DNA of 36,610 nt from JBOHWJ01 sp050736615 (GTDB lineage: Bacteria; Desulfobacterota; Binatia; Binatales; Binataceae), in NCBI GenBank assembly GCA_050736615.1, contig JBOHWL010000131.1:1-36610 (forward strand), read 5' to 3'. The translations under genes and the position numbers were made by a program. Shown in pieces: positions 16,646 through 23,883 of this stretch. Below the pieces are notes generated by a model. The model was not told the origin of the DNA. It worked only from the letters and a program-made list of their open reading frames with translations, and did no database searches. How positions within the stretch are numbered: the stretch's first letter is position 1; every line of letters starts with the position of its first letter.

Positions 16646-17206
16646 TTGACGAGTTCGCGAAGCGACTCGTGGTTAGGGGTGCTGCGCCGGTACCTGTTGC
16701 TGGTAGCGGCCGCGAGCTTCCTCTGGGAGATTTGCCAGTTGCCCGGCTTTGCCGATTGGCGGAACGGTAGCTGGGGCTGGCTCGCCTTTATCGCGATAAT
16801 CGGCACGGTGGGTGACGTTTTGATTGCCGCTACTGCGCTGGCCCTCGCACTGGTCTGTTTTGGTGATGATAGATGGCCCGAGCGGAGGAGTTCATACTGG
16901 CGTGTGGCCGCGATGGCCTGGGTGCTCGGCCTCGTGTACACGGCCCACAGCGAATGGCGCAACGCGGTGGTGCTCCATACCTGGACCTATTCCAGCTTGA
17001 TGCCGGTCTTGCCGGTTTTAGGAATAGGTCTCTTTCCGCTTTTGCAATGGATTCTGATACCAGCCGCAATCTTTTATTACATGCGCCTGAAAATTCCGAG
17101 GGTTAAACGTGCGCATCCCGCAAATTCGAAAGCATTGAATCGTGCCAGACGATCGCCGGACGCAGATCCGGCTGAGTCGCGCAGCCGGCCGTCCGCTGAC
17201 GACTGA
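16646..17206 (+). CDS. Four-helix membrane protein, unrecognised, TTG start
   Basis: The 186-residue product has hydrophobic segments near 12-27, 42-68, 84-100 and 119-143. Notable words are WEICQLPGF near the first helix, YTAHSEW before the third loop, and WTYSSLMPVLPVLGIGLFPLLQW. The C-terminal 35 residues are basic and disordered. The start is taken as TTG at 16646 because GGAGG lies eight bases before it, at 16633-16637. I do not recognise the family. It runs in the same direction as arsS, 184 bases downstream, so a link with arsenic metabolism is possible but unproven. No catalytic motif was found. Confidence 0.7.
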   Translation: MTSSRSDSWLGVLRRYLLLVAAASFLWEICQLPGFADWRNGSWGWLAFIAIIGTVGDVLIAATALALALVCFGDDRWPERRSSYWRVAAMAWVLGLVYTAHSEWRNAVVLHTWTYSSLMPVLPVLGIGLFPLLQWILIPAAIFYYMRLKIPRVKRAHPANSKALNRARRSPDADPAESRSRPSADD

Positions 17207-17390
17207 CCGTCACCGCACAACCCGTAACCTCATGGGAGATCCACGGATGAAGACCCGCGCTACCCGCCTGCGCGATTTTCGCCTTCTCCGTCCGGCGGGG
17301 CTGTAACAATGAGAGCTTGTGGGACTATTCTAATAGAAGCCGTACGGCTGTGAGGGCTGACCTAACTCATTTCGATTTTGGACCAGACTG

Positions 17391-18392
17391 ATGTTTGAAA
17401 GAGAGGCGCAAGCCAATAACGAGGCGTTGTGCGACTTCGACAGCATATTGCGGCGCCATGGACATGAACGGCTCGCACGTCATTCCGCACCGGAAACCTT
17501 ACAAGTCAACTTGGGAAAGCTGTGTAACCAGGCGTGCCATCATTGCCATGTCGACGCGGGCCCCAAACGTACCGAGATCATGACGCATGCGACGGCTGAG
17601 AGAGTGATCGAGCTTATCGCTCGCGGGTCATGCATAAAAACCGTCGACATCACCGGCGGTGCTCCGGAGTTGAACCCAAACTTCAAACTCCTCGTCGAGC
17701 AAACACGCGCCCTCGGACGCTCCGTGGTGGTGCGCTGCAATCTCACGATCATGTTCGAACCTGAGATGGGATGGCTGGCGGAGTTCTATCGCGACAATTA
17801 CGCGGCGCTCGTCTGTTCATTACCCTGCTACAGTGCCGAAAATGTGGAGAAGCAGCGCGGCAAAGGGGTGTTCTCCAAAAGCATCGAAGCGTTGCGCTGG
17901 CTTAATCGTCTCGGCTACGGCCGCGGTCTGATGCTTGATCTGGTCTATAATCCGGCCGGTCCATTCCTGGCGCCGGGTCAAGCGCAACTCGAACAGCGCT
18001 ATCGGGAGGAGCTCGGCCGCAATTTCGGGATCGAATTTCACCGGCTTCTTACCATTACCAACATGCCGATCAACCGCTTCGCCCAGCAATTGCGCCGGTG
18101 GGGCAAATTTTCGGAATACATGGGGTTATTGATCAATCACTTCAATCGAGAAACCGTGGACGGCCTGATGTGCCGGACCTTGGTGAGCGTTGGATGGGAC
18201 GGGCGGCTGTACGACTGCGATTTTAACCAGATGCTGGAAACGCCGATTGGGGCCGCCGATACGCGCGCAGGGCTAACTATTTGGGATATTGACGACGTCG
18301 CCGAACTCGTGGGCGCGCCGATCGCGACCGGATCACACTGTTTCGGCTGCACGGCAGGCGCCGGTTCGAGCTGCGGCGGAGCTCTCGTTTAA
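17391..18392 (+). CDS. arsS: Arsenosugar biosynthesis radical SAM protein ArsS
   Basis: The 333-residue protein has the radical SAM cluster motif C45-xxx-C49-xx-C52, in LGKLCNQACHHCHVDAGPKR. A TVDITGGAPELNP segment follows, and then a DUF3641-type C-terminal domain rich in Cys (C261, C276, C317, C320, C328), ending CFGCTAGAGSSCGGALV. This is the ArsS family, which couples SAM and dimethylated arsenic to give 5'-deoxy-5'-dimethylarsinoyl-adenosine, the entry to arsenosugars. The terminal Cys cluster probably binds an auxiliary Fe-S centre. No arsM methyltransferase is in the window. The ATG at 17391 has only a weak ribosome site. The AhpD-like gene starts 63 bases downstream. Confidence 0.9.
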   Translation: MFEREAQANNEALCDFDSILRRHGHERLARHSAPETLQVNLGKLCNQACHHCHVDAGPKRTEIMTHATAERVIELIARGSCIKTVDITGGAPELNPNFKLLVEQTRALGRSVVVRCNLTIMFEPEMGWLAEFYRDNYAALVCSLPCYSAENVEKQRGKGVFSKSIEALRWLNRLGYGRGLMLDLVYNPAGPFLAPGQAQLEQRYREELGRNFGIEFHRLLTITNMPINRFAQQLRRWGKFSEYMGLLINHFNRETVDGLMCRTLVSVGWDGRLYDCDFNQMLETPIGAADTRAGLTIWDIDDVAELVGAPIATGSHCFGCTAGAGSSCGGALV

Positions 18393-18455
18393 TACGACGG
18401 GCTCTGACCGCACAGTTCGCTCGTTTTTCACCCAACGGCGGTGACGGAGGCGCAT

Positions 18456-19036
18456 ATGGCATGGGTAAAGACCTTTGAGGAAAACGAGACTACCGGAAGG
18501 CTGGCCGAAGTCTATGCCGAGCTGAAAAAGTCGCCGCTCGCTGGCGCGCCTGTCGTCAATGTTATGAAGTGCATGGGACTCCGGCCCGAAGCATTGTTCA
18601 GCGTGTGCGCGTGAACATGGCGATAACCTTTGGTGCTTCGACCCTCGGCCGCCGGCGAGAGGAGATGATCGCAACGGCGGTCTCCGCTTTGAGCCATTGT
18701 CATTATTGAACGTCGGCTCACGCGGAGTTACTGCGTATCGAAACTGGCGACCACACCCTGGTCAAGCATCTCAAAAACGACCCGGCGAACGTGCCCCTTG
18801 GGCCAGAAGATAAAGCGATGATCGACTTCGCGCTCAAGCTCACGCGCGAGCCCTCATCCGCCAAACGCGACGACCTCGAGACGCTCAGACAGCACGGCTT
18901 CAGTGATGAGCAAGCCATCGATGTCGTGCTCATCACCTGTACCTTCAACTTCATGGATCGCCTGGCCGATGGCCTCGGCGTGGAGCTTGATCCCCAGATG
19001 CAACGGCTAGTCGACAGGAATGCCGGCAAGGGATAG
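18456..19036 (+). CDS. AhpD-like peroxidase of the arsenosugar locus; TGA at catalytic Cys (candidate selenoprotein), apparent frameshift
   Basis: A start ATG at 18456 (GGAGG just before it) gives MAWVKTFEENETTGRLAEVY through RPEALFSV. It then meets a stop at 18612 because of an apparent one-base loss near 18606. Adding one base (GTG-cTG-CGC) restores LRVNMAITFGASTLGRRREE and the remainder, about 193 residues in all. The active site reads E, 12 residues on Cys82, H-Y, TGA (18707-18709), TSA, His89. This is exactly the AhpD spacing Glu-x11-Cys-xx-Cys-xxx-His with the second Cys codon replaced by TGA. Selenocysteine at this place is known in AhpD-like proteins. A hairpin fitting bacterial SECIS rules lies just downstream. 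The protein would reduce a peroxide or arsenical thiol adduct beside ArsS. A pseudogene or assembly error cannot be excluded because of the frameshift. Confidence 0.75.
18720..18736 (+). promoter_or_regulatory. Candidate bacterial SECIS hairpin
   Basis: ACGCGG (18720-18725) pairs with CTGCGT (18731-18736): five Watson-Crick pairs and one G-U pair, with loop AGTTA. The stem begins 10 bases and the loop 17 bases after the in-frame TGA (18707-18709). The second loop base is G. Bacterial SECIS elements are expected to have a short loop with G in the first two positions, 16 to 37 bases after the UGA, so this fits. Short hairpins of this size also occur by chance. Confidence 0.5.
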
Positions 19037-19129
19037 CGGCCACGCCGGTGAATATAGAAACCCTTCCGAACCTTTGATTTGCCATTCGCCGTGGACAATG
19101 AGGGAACGCGCGGCTAAACGAGGATAAGG

Positions 19130-20374
19130 ATGGATGCGCTGACCAAAACCCTCTTCACCAACGCGAACCTGCTGCTGGATGGCTGCGCCACGCTACGGAA
19201 ATCATGCGACGTTATGGTCCACGGCAACCGCATCGTTGGCGTGTCGCAAACACCGCTGGATCATGAGAATGCGCTAGTGATCGACACGCGCGGCAGAACG
19301 CTGATGCCGGGCCTGATTGATGCTCATGCGCACGTGACCGGATTGTCACTGAGCCCACGGAACATCGCTTATCCGGCCGCCGAAATCGCGATGGCATCCG
19401 CCGATTATTTGCGATGCAGTTTGATGGACGGATTTACTTCGCTCAGAGAGGCGGGCGGAGCCGGCCACGCTCTCGCACGGCTGCTGGCCGAAGGGAAAAT
19501 CATTGGCCCGAGACTCTTCTACTCCGGACGGGCCCTGACGCAGACCGGCGGAGGCGCCGATTTTCGCACACCCGATGAGGTTACGGAGCCATGCGGAGAA
19601 GCGGGGCCGTTCTCCGTGATGTCGGTAATTGCTGACGGCATTGACCAGGTGCGCAAGGCCGCCCGCGAAGAATTGCGCAAGGGCGCGAGCCAAATAAAGG
19701 TATTCGTTTCCGGCGGCGTGGTGTTCCCTTCGGAAGCTCATCCCACGATCTACGAATACTCACTGGAAGAACTGCGCGCGATTGTCGAAGAAGCGCAAGG
19801 CCGCGGAACCTACGTCATGGCGCATGTCTACACCGACGAAGGTGTTCGGCGATGCCTGACTGCGGGAGTGCGCTCCATCGAACACGCCAATTTCGTGAGC
19901 GAAGACACCGTCGCAATGATGGCGCGGCATCAGGCTTATTTGGATCCCACGTTCATATCACTCGTGCAGCGAATCGAATCCGCGCGCGCAACCGGCCTGC
20001 CGGATAGTATCGTCGACAATTTGAAGGCCACTGTGGCTAAAGGGCAACAGGTTTATCGCTGGGCCAGGCAGCATGGTGTGCCAATCGGCTTCGGAACCGA
20101 TCTGTGGGGTCTCGAGGCGCAACGCTCACAGCTTAGAGAATTCGAAATGAGAGCCGCGCTCGATGATCCGTGCAATATCATCCGCTCGGCCACCAGCGTC
20201 AATGCCGAGTTGTTGATGCAGCGCGGAAGTCTCGGGGTGATTGCCGCCGGCGCCTTTGCCGATCTTCTAGTCGTCGAAGGGGACCCTCTGAGCGACGTTG
20301 CGGTCATGACCGCTCCGCGGAAGAATTTGAAACTCATCATGAAAGAGGGCGTCATCTACAAAAATGAGCTGTGA
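19130..20374 (+). CDS. Amidohydrolase family protein (imidazolonepropionase/prolidase-like)
   Basis: The 414-residue cytosolic enzyme has the amidohydrolase TIM barrel with its metal ligands: H66-x-H68 in LIDAHAHV, K190 in QIKVFVSGGV (carboxylated Lys or its equivalent), H232 in MAHVYT, H252 in SIEHANF and D324 in GTDLWG. A small beta domain is formed by both ends, including ADLLVVEGDPL. It matches the group of metal-dependent dipeptidases and ochratoxinase-like enzymes that hydrolyse peptide or amide bonds of varied substrates. The start is supported by GAGGATAAGG immediately before the ATG. It stands 93 bases after the AhpD-like gene and may share its transcript. The substrate is unknown. 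Confidence 0.88.
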   Translation: MDALTKTLFTNANLLLDGCATLRKSCDVMVHGNRIVGVSQTPLDHENALVIDTRGRTLMPGLIDAHAHVTGLSLSPRNIAYPAAEIAMASADYLRCSLMDGFTSLREAGGAGHALARLLAEGKIIGPRLFYSGRALTQTGGGADFRTPDEVTEPCGEAGPFSVMSVIADGIDQVRKAAREELRKGASQIKVFVSGGVVFPSEAHPTIYEYSLEELRAIVEEAQGRGTYVMAHVYTDEGVRRCLTAGVRSIEHANFVSEDTVAMMARHQAYLDPTFISLVQRIESARATGLPDSIVDNLKATVAKGQQVYRWARQHGVPIGFGTDLWGLEAQRSQLREFEMRAALDDPCNIIRSATSVNAELLMQRGSLGVIAAGAFADLLVVEGDPLSDVAVMTAPRKNLKLIMKEGVIYKNEL

Positions 20375-20904
20375 TTATTGGCGACGTCTAACTCATTCCA
20401 TTCAGGCGCAAGGTCTGAGCCCGTGTCGGGCGCGCTCCGCTCTGGGCCGCTTTGCACAATGACTGTGCGCGCACGAGCACTGCCAGGTCACAAATCAGGA
20501 TGATAAGCAAAAGGTGTAACAGCCCATTATGAGAATCGGCTTGATTATTCGCGAGTAAACAATGGACTACCAGACTTATCTAATCCGCTGGTTACGCCTG
20601 CTAGGGAAGCTCTGCACAAGGGGTGATTCTGTCATTCTGAGCACCGCCAGCGGAGCCGCTCTGTGCGGCGAAGCGAGCAGGCGAGTCTGCGAGCTGCGTA
20701 TGAAAGCGAAGAATCCCGGATCTCCGGTTTTTGCGGGCTTTTTGCCGGGATTCTTCACTTCGCAGACTCCGTTCAGAATGACAAATGGGCTTGTGCAGAC
20801 TTTCCTTAGCGGGGCCGTAGGCGTAGCAAGCACGGCAGTGAAGCGAAACGAGCAGGCGAGTCCGCGAGCTGCGTTTGGAGTCAGATTCTGCGAGGTGCGC
20901 GTCG
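20375..20904. other. Gene-free stretch carrying the full palindromic element
   Basis: This gap of 530 bases lies between two convergent genes. Bases 20375-20599 show nothing recognisable. Bases 20600-20811 are the intact repeat element, and 20841-20876 repeat part of its interior (AAGCGAAACGAGCAGGCGAG and CGCGAGCTGCG). Open frames across it translate the repeat and are not genes. Confidence 0.7.
20600..20811 (+). repeat. Dispersed palindromic (MITE-like) element, copy 2, intact
   Basis: Perfect 11-bp inverted repeats TGTCATTCTGA (20630-20640) and TCAGAATGACA (20773-20783) are flanked by a longer imperfect pair. GCTAGGGAAGCTCTGCACAA at 20600-20619 matches the inverse of CTTGTGCAGACTTTCCTTAG near 20791-20810. 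Inside, GAGTCTGCGA pairs with TCGCAGACTC, and GAAGAATCCCGG with CCGGGATTCTTC. The whole can therefore fold into one long hairpin. Elements with these ends are scattered in many environmental genomes; no transposase is encoded. Copy 1 is at 14803-14981 in the same orientation. Confidence 0.85.
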
Positions 20905-21360
20905 CTAGTCGTTTTTAGCCCAGCCGGTTTCGTACGGCGCCGCCATCCGGCCAATCGCGCGCAGATGCTGAAACTTCCACTCGCCGCTGATTTTCACATA
21001 ATCGTCTTCGTAGCGCGCCGCGAGCCACATCGCGCGATTTCCCTTGCGCATCGTGAACGGGCCGATGAAATACCAACTCGCCCGGGCGTGATCGCCGTTG
21101 ACCTCGATTATCGGGTTCATCACGTTATGCTGCGAGAAGCTGATGCGCTCCTGGAAACCCTGGAACAACGCGCGAATCGCCGCATGGCCCTGATGGCTGC
21201 CCACGCCCGCGCCCTCCCAGATGCCATCTTCGGCGAACAGCTTCGTGATGTTATCGGGGTTGTGATTGTCGTCGCACACGGCGCAATAACGCGCCTTCAG
21301 CCGTTTGATCGCCTCGATATCCTCGAGAACCGTGATGCGTCTTTCGAGTTCGCTATCCAT
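20905..21360 (-). CDS. NTF2-like/SnoaL-like domain protein
   Basis: The 151-residue protein is a single cone-shaped NTF2-like fold of the SnoaL type. A helical start (ITVLEDIEAIKRLKARYCAVCDD) leads into FAEDGIWEG, then HAAIRALFQGF, QHNVMNPIIEV and SWYFIGPFT. The last strands hold YEDDYVKISGEWKFQHLRAIG. Related proteins are polyketide cyclases, dehydratases or ring-modifying enzymes of lipids and aromatics, and many are uncharacterised. The ATG at 21360 is preferred to a GTG at 21363 because AAGGAG lies seven bases before it. It is 52 bases downstream of the hydroxyacid dehydrogenase gene, on the same strand, so they may be one unit. Confidence 0.82.
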   Translation of the reverse strand: MDSELERRITVLEDIEAIKRLKARYCAVCDDNHNPDNITKLFAEDGIWEGAGVGSHQGHAAIRALFQGFQERISFSQHNVMNPIIEVNGDHARASWYFIGPFTMRKGNRAMWLAARYEDDYVKISGEWKFQHLRAIGRMAAPYETGWAKND

Positions 21361-21412
21361 CACACTGCTCCTTCCGATTCCGTTCAGCGAGTTATTGAAT
21401 GCCCGGGTTCCT

Positions 21413-22393
21413 TTATTTCTGGTTCAATGCCGCGGGATTGGCAACGTTGATCGGGTTGCCGCCGGCATAAGCAACGAGCTGATCGAAGATGACGTTGAAG
21501 AGGCCTTCGAAAGTGTCGCGTTCGACGTAACCGAGATGCGGCGTGCAAATCGCATTATCCATCGCGAGCAGTGGATAGTCACCGTTGAGCACCGGCTCAT
21601 CTTCAAACACGTCGACCGCCGCCATCGCGGGCCGCCCCGCGCGCAAGGCGGTTTCCAATGCGCCCGGTTCGATCAGACCCGCACGGCTGGTATTGACCAG
21701 CAGCGCGCTCGGCTTCATTAGCGCCAGATCGGCGGCCGTCACGATGCCGCGGGTTTCGTCGATCAGGCGCAGATGAAGCGAGAGCACGTCCGCGTGATCG
21801 AACAGCTCCTGCTTGCTGGCGGCAAGTGCGAAGCCATCGGCGCGGGCACGGCTAAGGGAATTTTCGCGTCCCCAAACCAGCACGTTCATCCCAAAGGTCT
21901 TGCCGTAATCAGCCACCACCGCGCCGATTTTGCCGTAGCCGAAGATCCCCAACGTTTTGCCGCGCAGGCCAGCCCCGAGTGGAGCGACCTGCCATTTCCC
22001 AGCCTTGAGCGACGCGATTTCGCGCGGCAGATGGCGCATCGCGGCGATAATCAAGCCCCAGGTCAATTCCGCTGTGGCATACGACGGGCGTCCCGGCATC
22101 ATGTATGAAGAAACAATCACGCCGCGGCGCATGCACGCGTCCGCGTCAATGTGCGGGTAGGGACCGACCTGGCTGATAATTCGCAGTTGGCTGAGACGTT
22201 CTATGAGCGGCGCACGAATGGGCGTGCGTTCGCGAATAAGGACCAGCGCTTCCGTATCCTTGAGGCGCGCGGCCAGCACGTCCACGTCCTTGGTATGGTC
22301 ATTCCAAATCTTGACTTCATGACTCGCGACCTTGCCGAAGCATTTAAGCGTGCGCACCGTGTCCTGATAGTCGTCAAGGATCGTGATTTTCAT
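21413..22393 (-). CDS. D-2-hydroxyacid dehydrogenase family protein
   Basis: The 326-residue protein starts MKITILDDYQD, typical of one branch of this family. The NAD-binding motif is GYGKIG (152-157). The catalytic triad is R237 in NTSRAG, E266 in DVFEDEP and H286 in CTPHLGY. Members reduce 2-keto acids to D-2-hydroxy acids or oxidise phosphoglycerate; the substrate here is unknown. The ATG at 22393 gives the family N-terminus. A reading from 22519 adds 42 residues of basic, unrelated sequence and is rejected. It is divergent from the CinA-type gene. Confidence 0.88.
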   Translation of the reverse strand: MKITILDDYQDTVRTLKCFGKVASHEVKIWNDHTKDVDVLAARLKDTEALVLIRERTPIRAPLIERLSQLRIISQVGPYPHIDADACMRRGVIVSSYMMPGRPSYATAELTWGLIIAAMRHLPREIASLKAGKWQVAPLGAGLRGKTLGIFGYGKIGAVVADYGKTFGMNVLVWGRENSLSRARADGFALAASKQELFDHADVLSLHLRLIDETRGIVTAADLALMKPSALLVNTSRAGLIEPGALETALRAGRPAMAAVDVFEDEPVLNGDYPLLAMDNAICTPHLGYVERDTFEGLFNVIFDQLVAYAGGNPINVANPAALNQK

Positions 22394-22537
22394 CTCAACT
22401 ACGCACGTTCGCAGAACCGGCTTGCACCCGTCAACGGCGCCAAAGTGCCGACCACAGTCGACACTGCCCGTTAGCGCGGTTTGCGGCGCCCGCGCCCGCC
22501 GGGTTAAATTCGGGCGCACACCATTGGAGAGACGCTG

Positions 22538-23035
22538 ATGCAGGAATTGTTGCCGATAGCTGACGAACTCGCCGCGTTACTTAAAGCCCGCCGCGAGACT
22601 ATCGCGATTACCGAATCGTCAACCGGCGGCTTGATTTCGGCGGCACTGTTGAGCGTCGCCGGCGCCTCGGCCTTTTTCATCGGCGGCGGCGTGCTCTATA
22701 CGATCAAGGCGCGCAGAACGGTGTTGGACTTGCCCGACGCGGCGTTCGCGGAGATGCGCCCGTCGACCGAGCCCTACGCGATGACCATGGCGCGACGGGC
22801 GCAACAGCGCTTTGCCACGACCTGGACCGTGGCTGAAACCGGCGCCACCGGACCAACCGGCAATCGCTACGGCGATGCCGCCGGTCATACCTGTATCGCG
22901 ATAGCGGGGCCAATCGAGCGGACGCTCACGCTTGAGACCGGCAGCGACAATCGCGTGCGCAACATGTACGCCTTCGCCGCCGCCGCGCTGAATCTGCTGA
23001 AGGAATGCATCGCCGCAAGCCCCAAAGAATGCTAG
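22538..23035 (+). CDS. CinA C-terminal-type amidohydrolase (nicotinamide-nucleotide amidase, PncC-like)
   Basis: The 165-residue protein corresponds to the CinA C-terminal domain alone. The nucleophile motif is TESSTGG (25-31, Ser27 as nucleophile by family comparison). GATGPTG and GHTCIAIAG follow further on. Stand-alone versions such as PncC deamidate NMN to NaMN in pyridine-nucleotide salvage. The Lys and acidic partners of the usual signature are less clear: the ordinary Y-x-N-x-x-K segment reads YTIKARRT. The start has a GGAGAG site eight bases ahead. It lies between two genes on the other strand and is probably a single-gene transcript. Confidence 0.82.
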   Translation: MQELLPIADELAALLKARRETIAITESSTGGLISAALLSVAGASAFFIGGGVLYTIKARRTVLDLPDAAFAEMRPSTEPYAMTMARRAQQRFATTWTVAETGATGPTGNRYGDAAGHTCIAIAGPIERTLTLETGSDNRVRNMYAFAAAALNLLKECIAASPKEC

Positions 23036-23055
23036 AGGTTGGGCAGGCCGAGAGT

Positions 23056-23814
23056 TCAGCCGCGGCCGATAAACGGCATCTTCGTCGCCATCACGGTCAT
23101 GAACTGTACATTGGCGTCCAGCGGCAGGCTCGCCATGTACACGACGGCATTGGCGACCGCCTGCACGTCCATCGTAGGCTCGGCCGCGATACTGCCGTTG
23201 GCTTGCGGTACGCCCTGGCTCATTCGCGCCGTCATTTCGGTTGCCGCGTTGCCGATATCAATTTGACCGCAGGCGATATCGTACTGACGCCCGTCGAGCG
23301 AAGCCGATCGGGTGAGCCCCGTCATCGCGTGCTTGGTCGCGGTGTAGGGCGCCGAGTTGGGACGCGGCACGTGGGCCGAAATCGAACCGTTGTTGATAAT
23401 CCTTCCGCCGCGCGGATGCTGCGCCTTCATCAGGCGAAAGGCCTGCTGAATACATAGAAACGCGCCCGTCAGATTGACATTCACCACCGCCTTCCAACGT
23501 TCGTAACCGAGCTCTTCGAGCGGGACGGGCGGCGCGCCAATACCGGCATTGTTGAATAATAGGTCAAGACGCCCAAACGCTTCGCTGGTGCGCGCGAACA
23601 AGGCCTCGACCGCCGCGTGATCGCCGACATCGGTCGGTACGACCAACGTTGGCGAGCCCGAGGCCGCGCCTTGCTCGGCGGTGTCGTCGAGCGGCGCGCG
23701 GCGCCGTCCGGCCAGTGCCACGGCGTAGCCCTGATTGAGGAGTGCGAGGGAAACGGCGCGGCCGATGCCGCTGCCGGCGCCGGTGACGATGGCGATTTTT
23801 CTGGCCGCGTTCAT
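23056..23814 (-). CDS. Short-chain dehydrogenase/reductase
   Basis: The 252-residue classical SDR has TGAGSGIG (11-18), NNAG (88-91), Ser144 or Ser146, and Y157-xxx-K161. Two or three Arg after the second strand (GRRRA, 36-40) point to NADP. The C-terminus, VYMASLPLDANVQFMTVMAT with MPFIGRG after it, is that of a subgroup often annotated only as SDR family oxidoreductase. It lies 69 bases after the glycosyltransferase gene on the same strand, within a minus-strand group led by the acyl-CoA carboxylase. The substrate is unknown. Confidence 0.9.
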   Translation of the reverse strand: MNAARKIAIVTGAGSGIGRAVSLALLNQGYAVALAGRRRAPLDDTAEQGAASGSPTLVVPTDVGDHAAVEALFARTSEAFGRLDLLFNNAGIGAPPVPLEELGYERWKAVVNVNLTGAFLCIQQAFRLMKAQHPRGGRIINNGSISAHVPRPNSAPYTATKHAMTGLTRSASLDGRQYDIACGQIDIGNAATEMTARMSQGVPQANGSIAAEPTMDVQAVANAVVYMASLPLDANVQFMTVMATKMPFIGRG

Positions 23815-23883
23815 TCCAGCTTCTTTAGCAGGGTAACGAAAAGGATAAAATCGCCAGTAGCGAAAATCCCGGCCCGTCCCACA

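Noticed and set aside
17231..17305. Small reading of 24 codons before arsS, starting MGDPRMKTRATR
   Set aside because: It is short and basic, without ribosome site or likeness to a known leader peptide; not enough to call a gene.
18791..19036. Short 81-codon gene starting at ATG 18791
   Set aside because: It is only the C-terminal end of the AhpD-like gene; the family sequence continues upstream through the TGA.
20576..20954. Small proteins containing a VILNGVCEVKNPG-type phrase
   Set aside because: These are translations of the palindromic repeat element, often mis-annotated as proteins.
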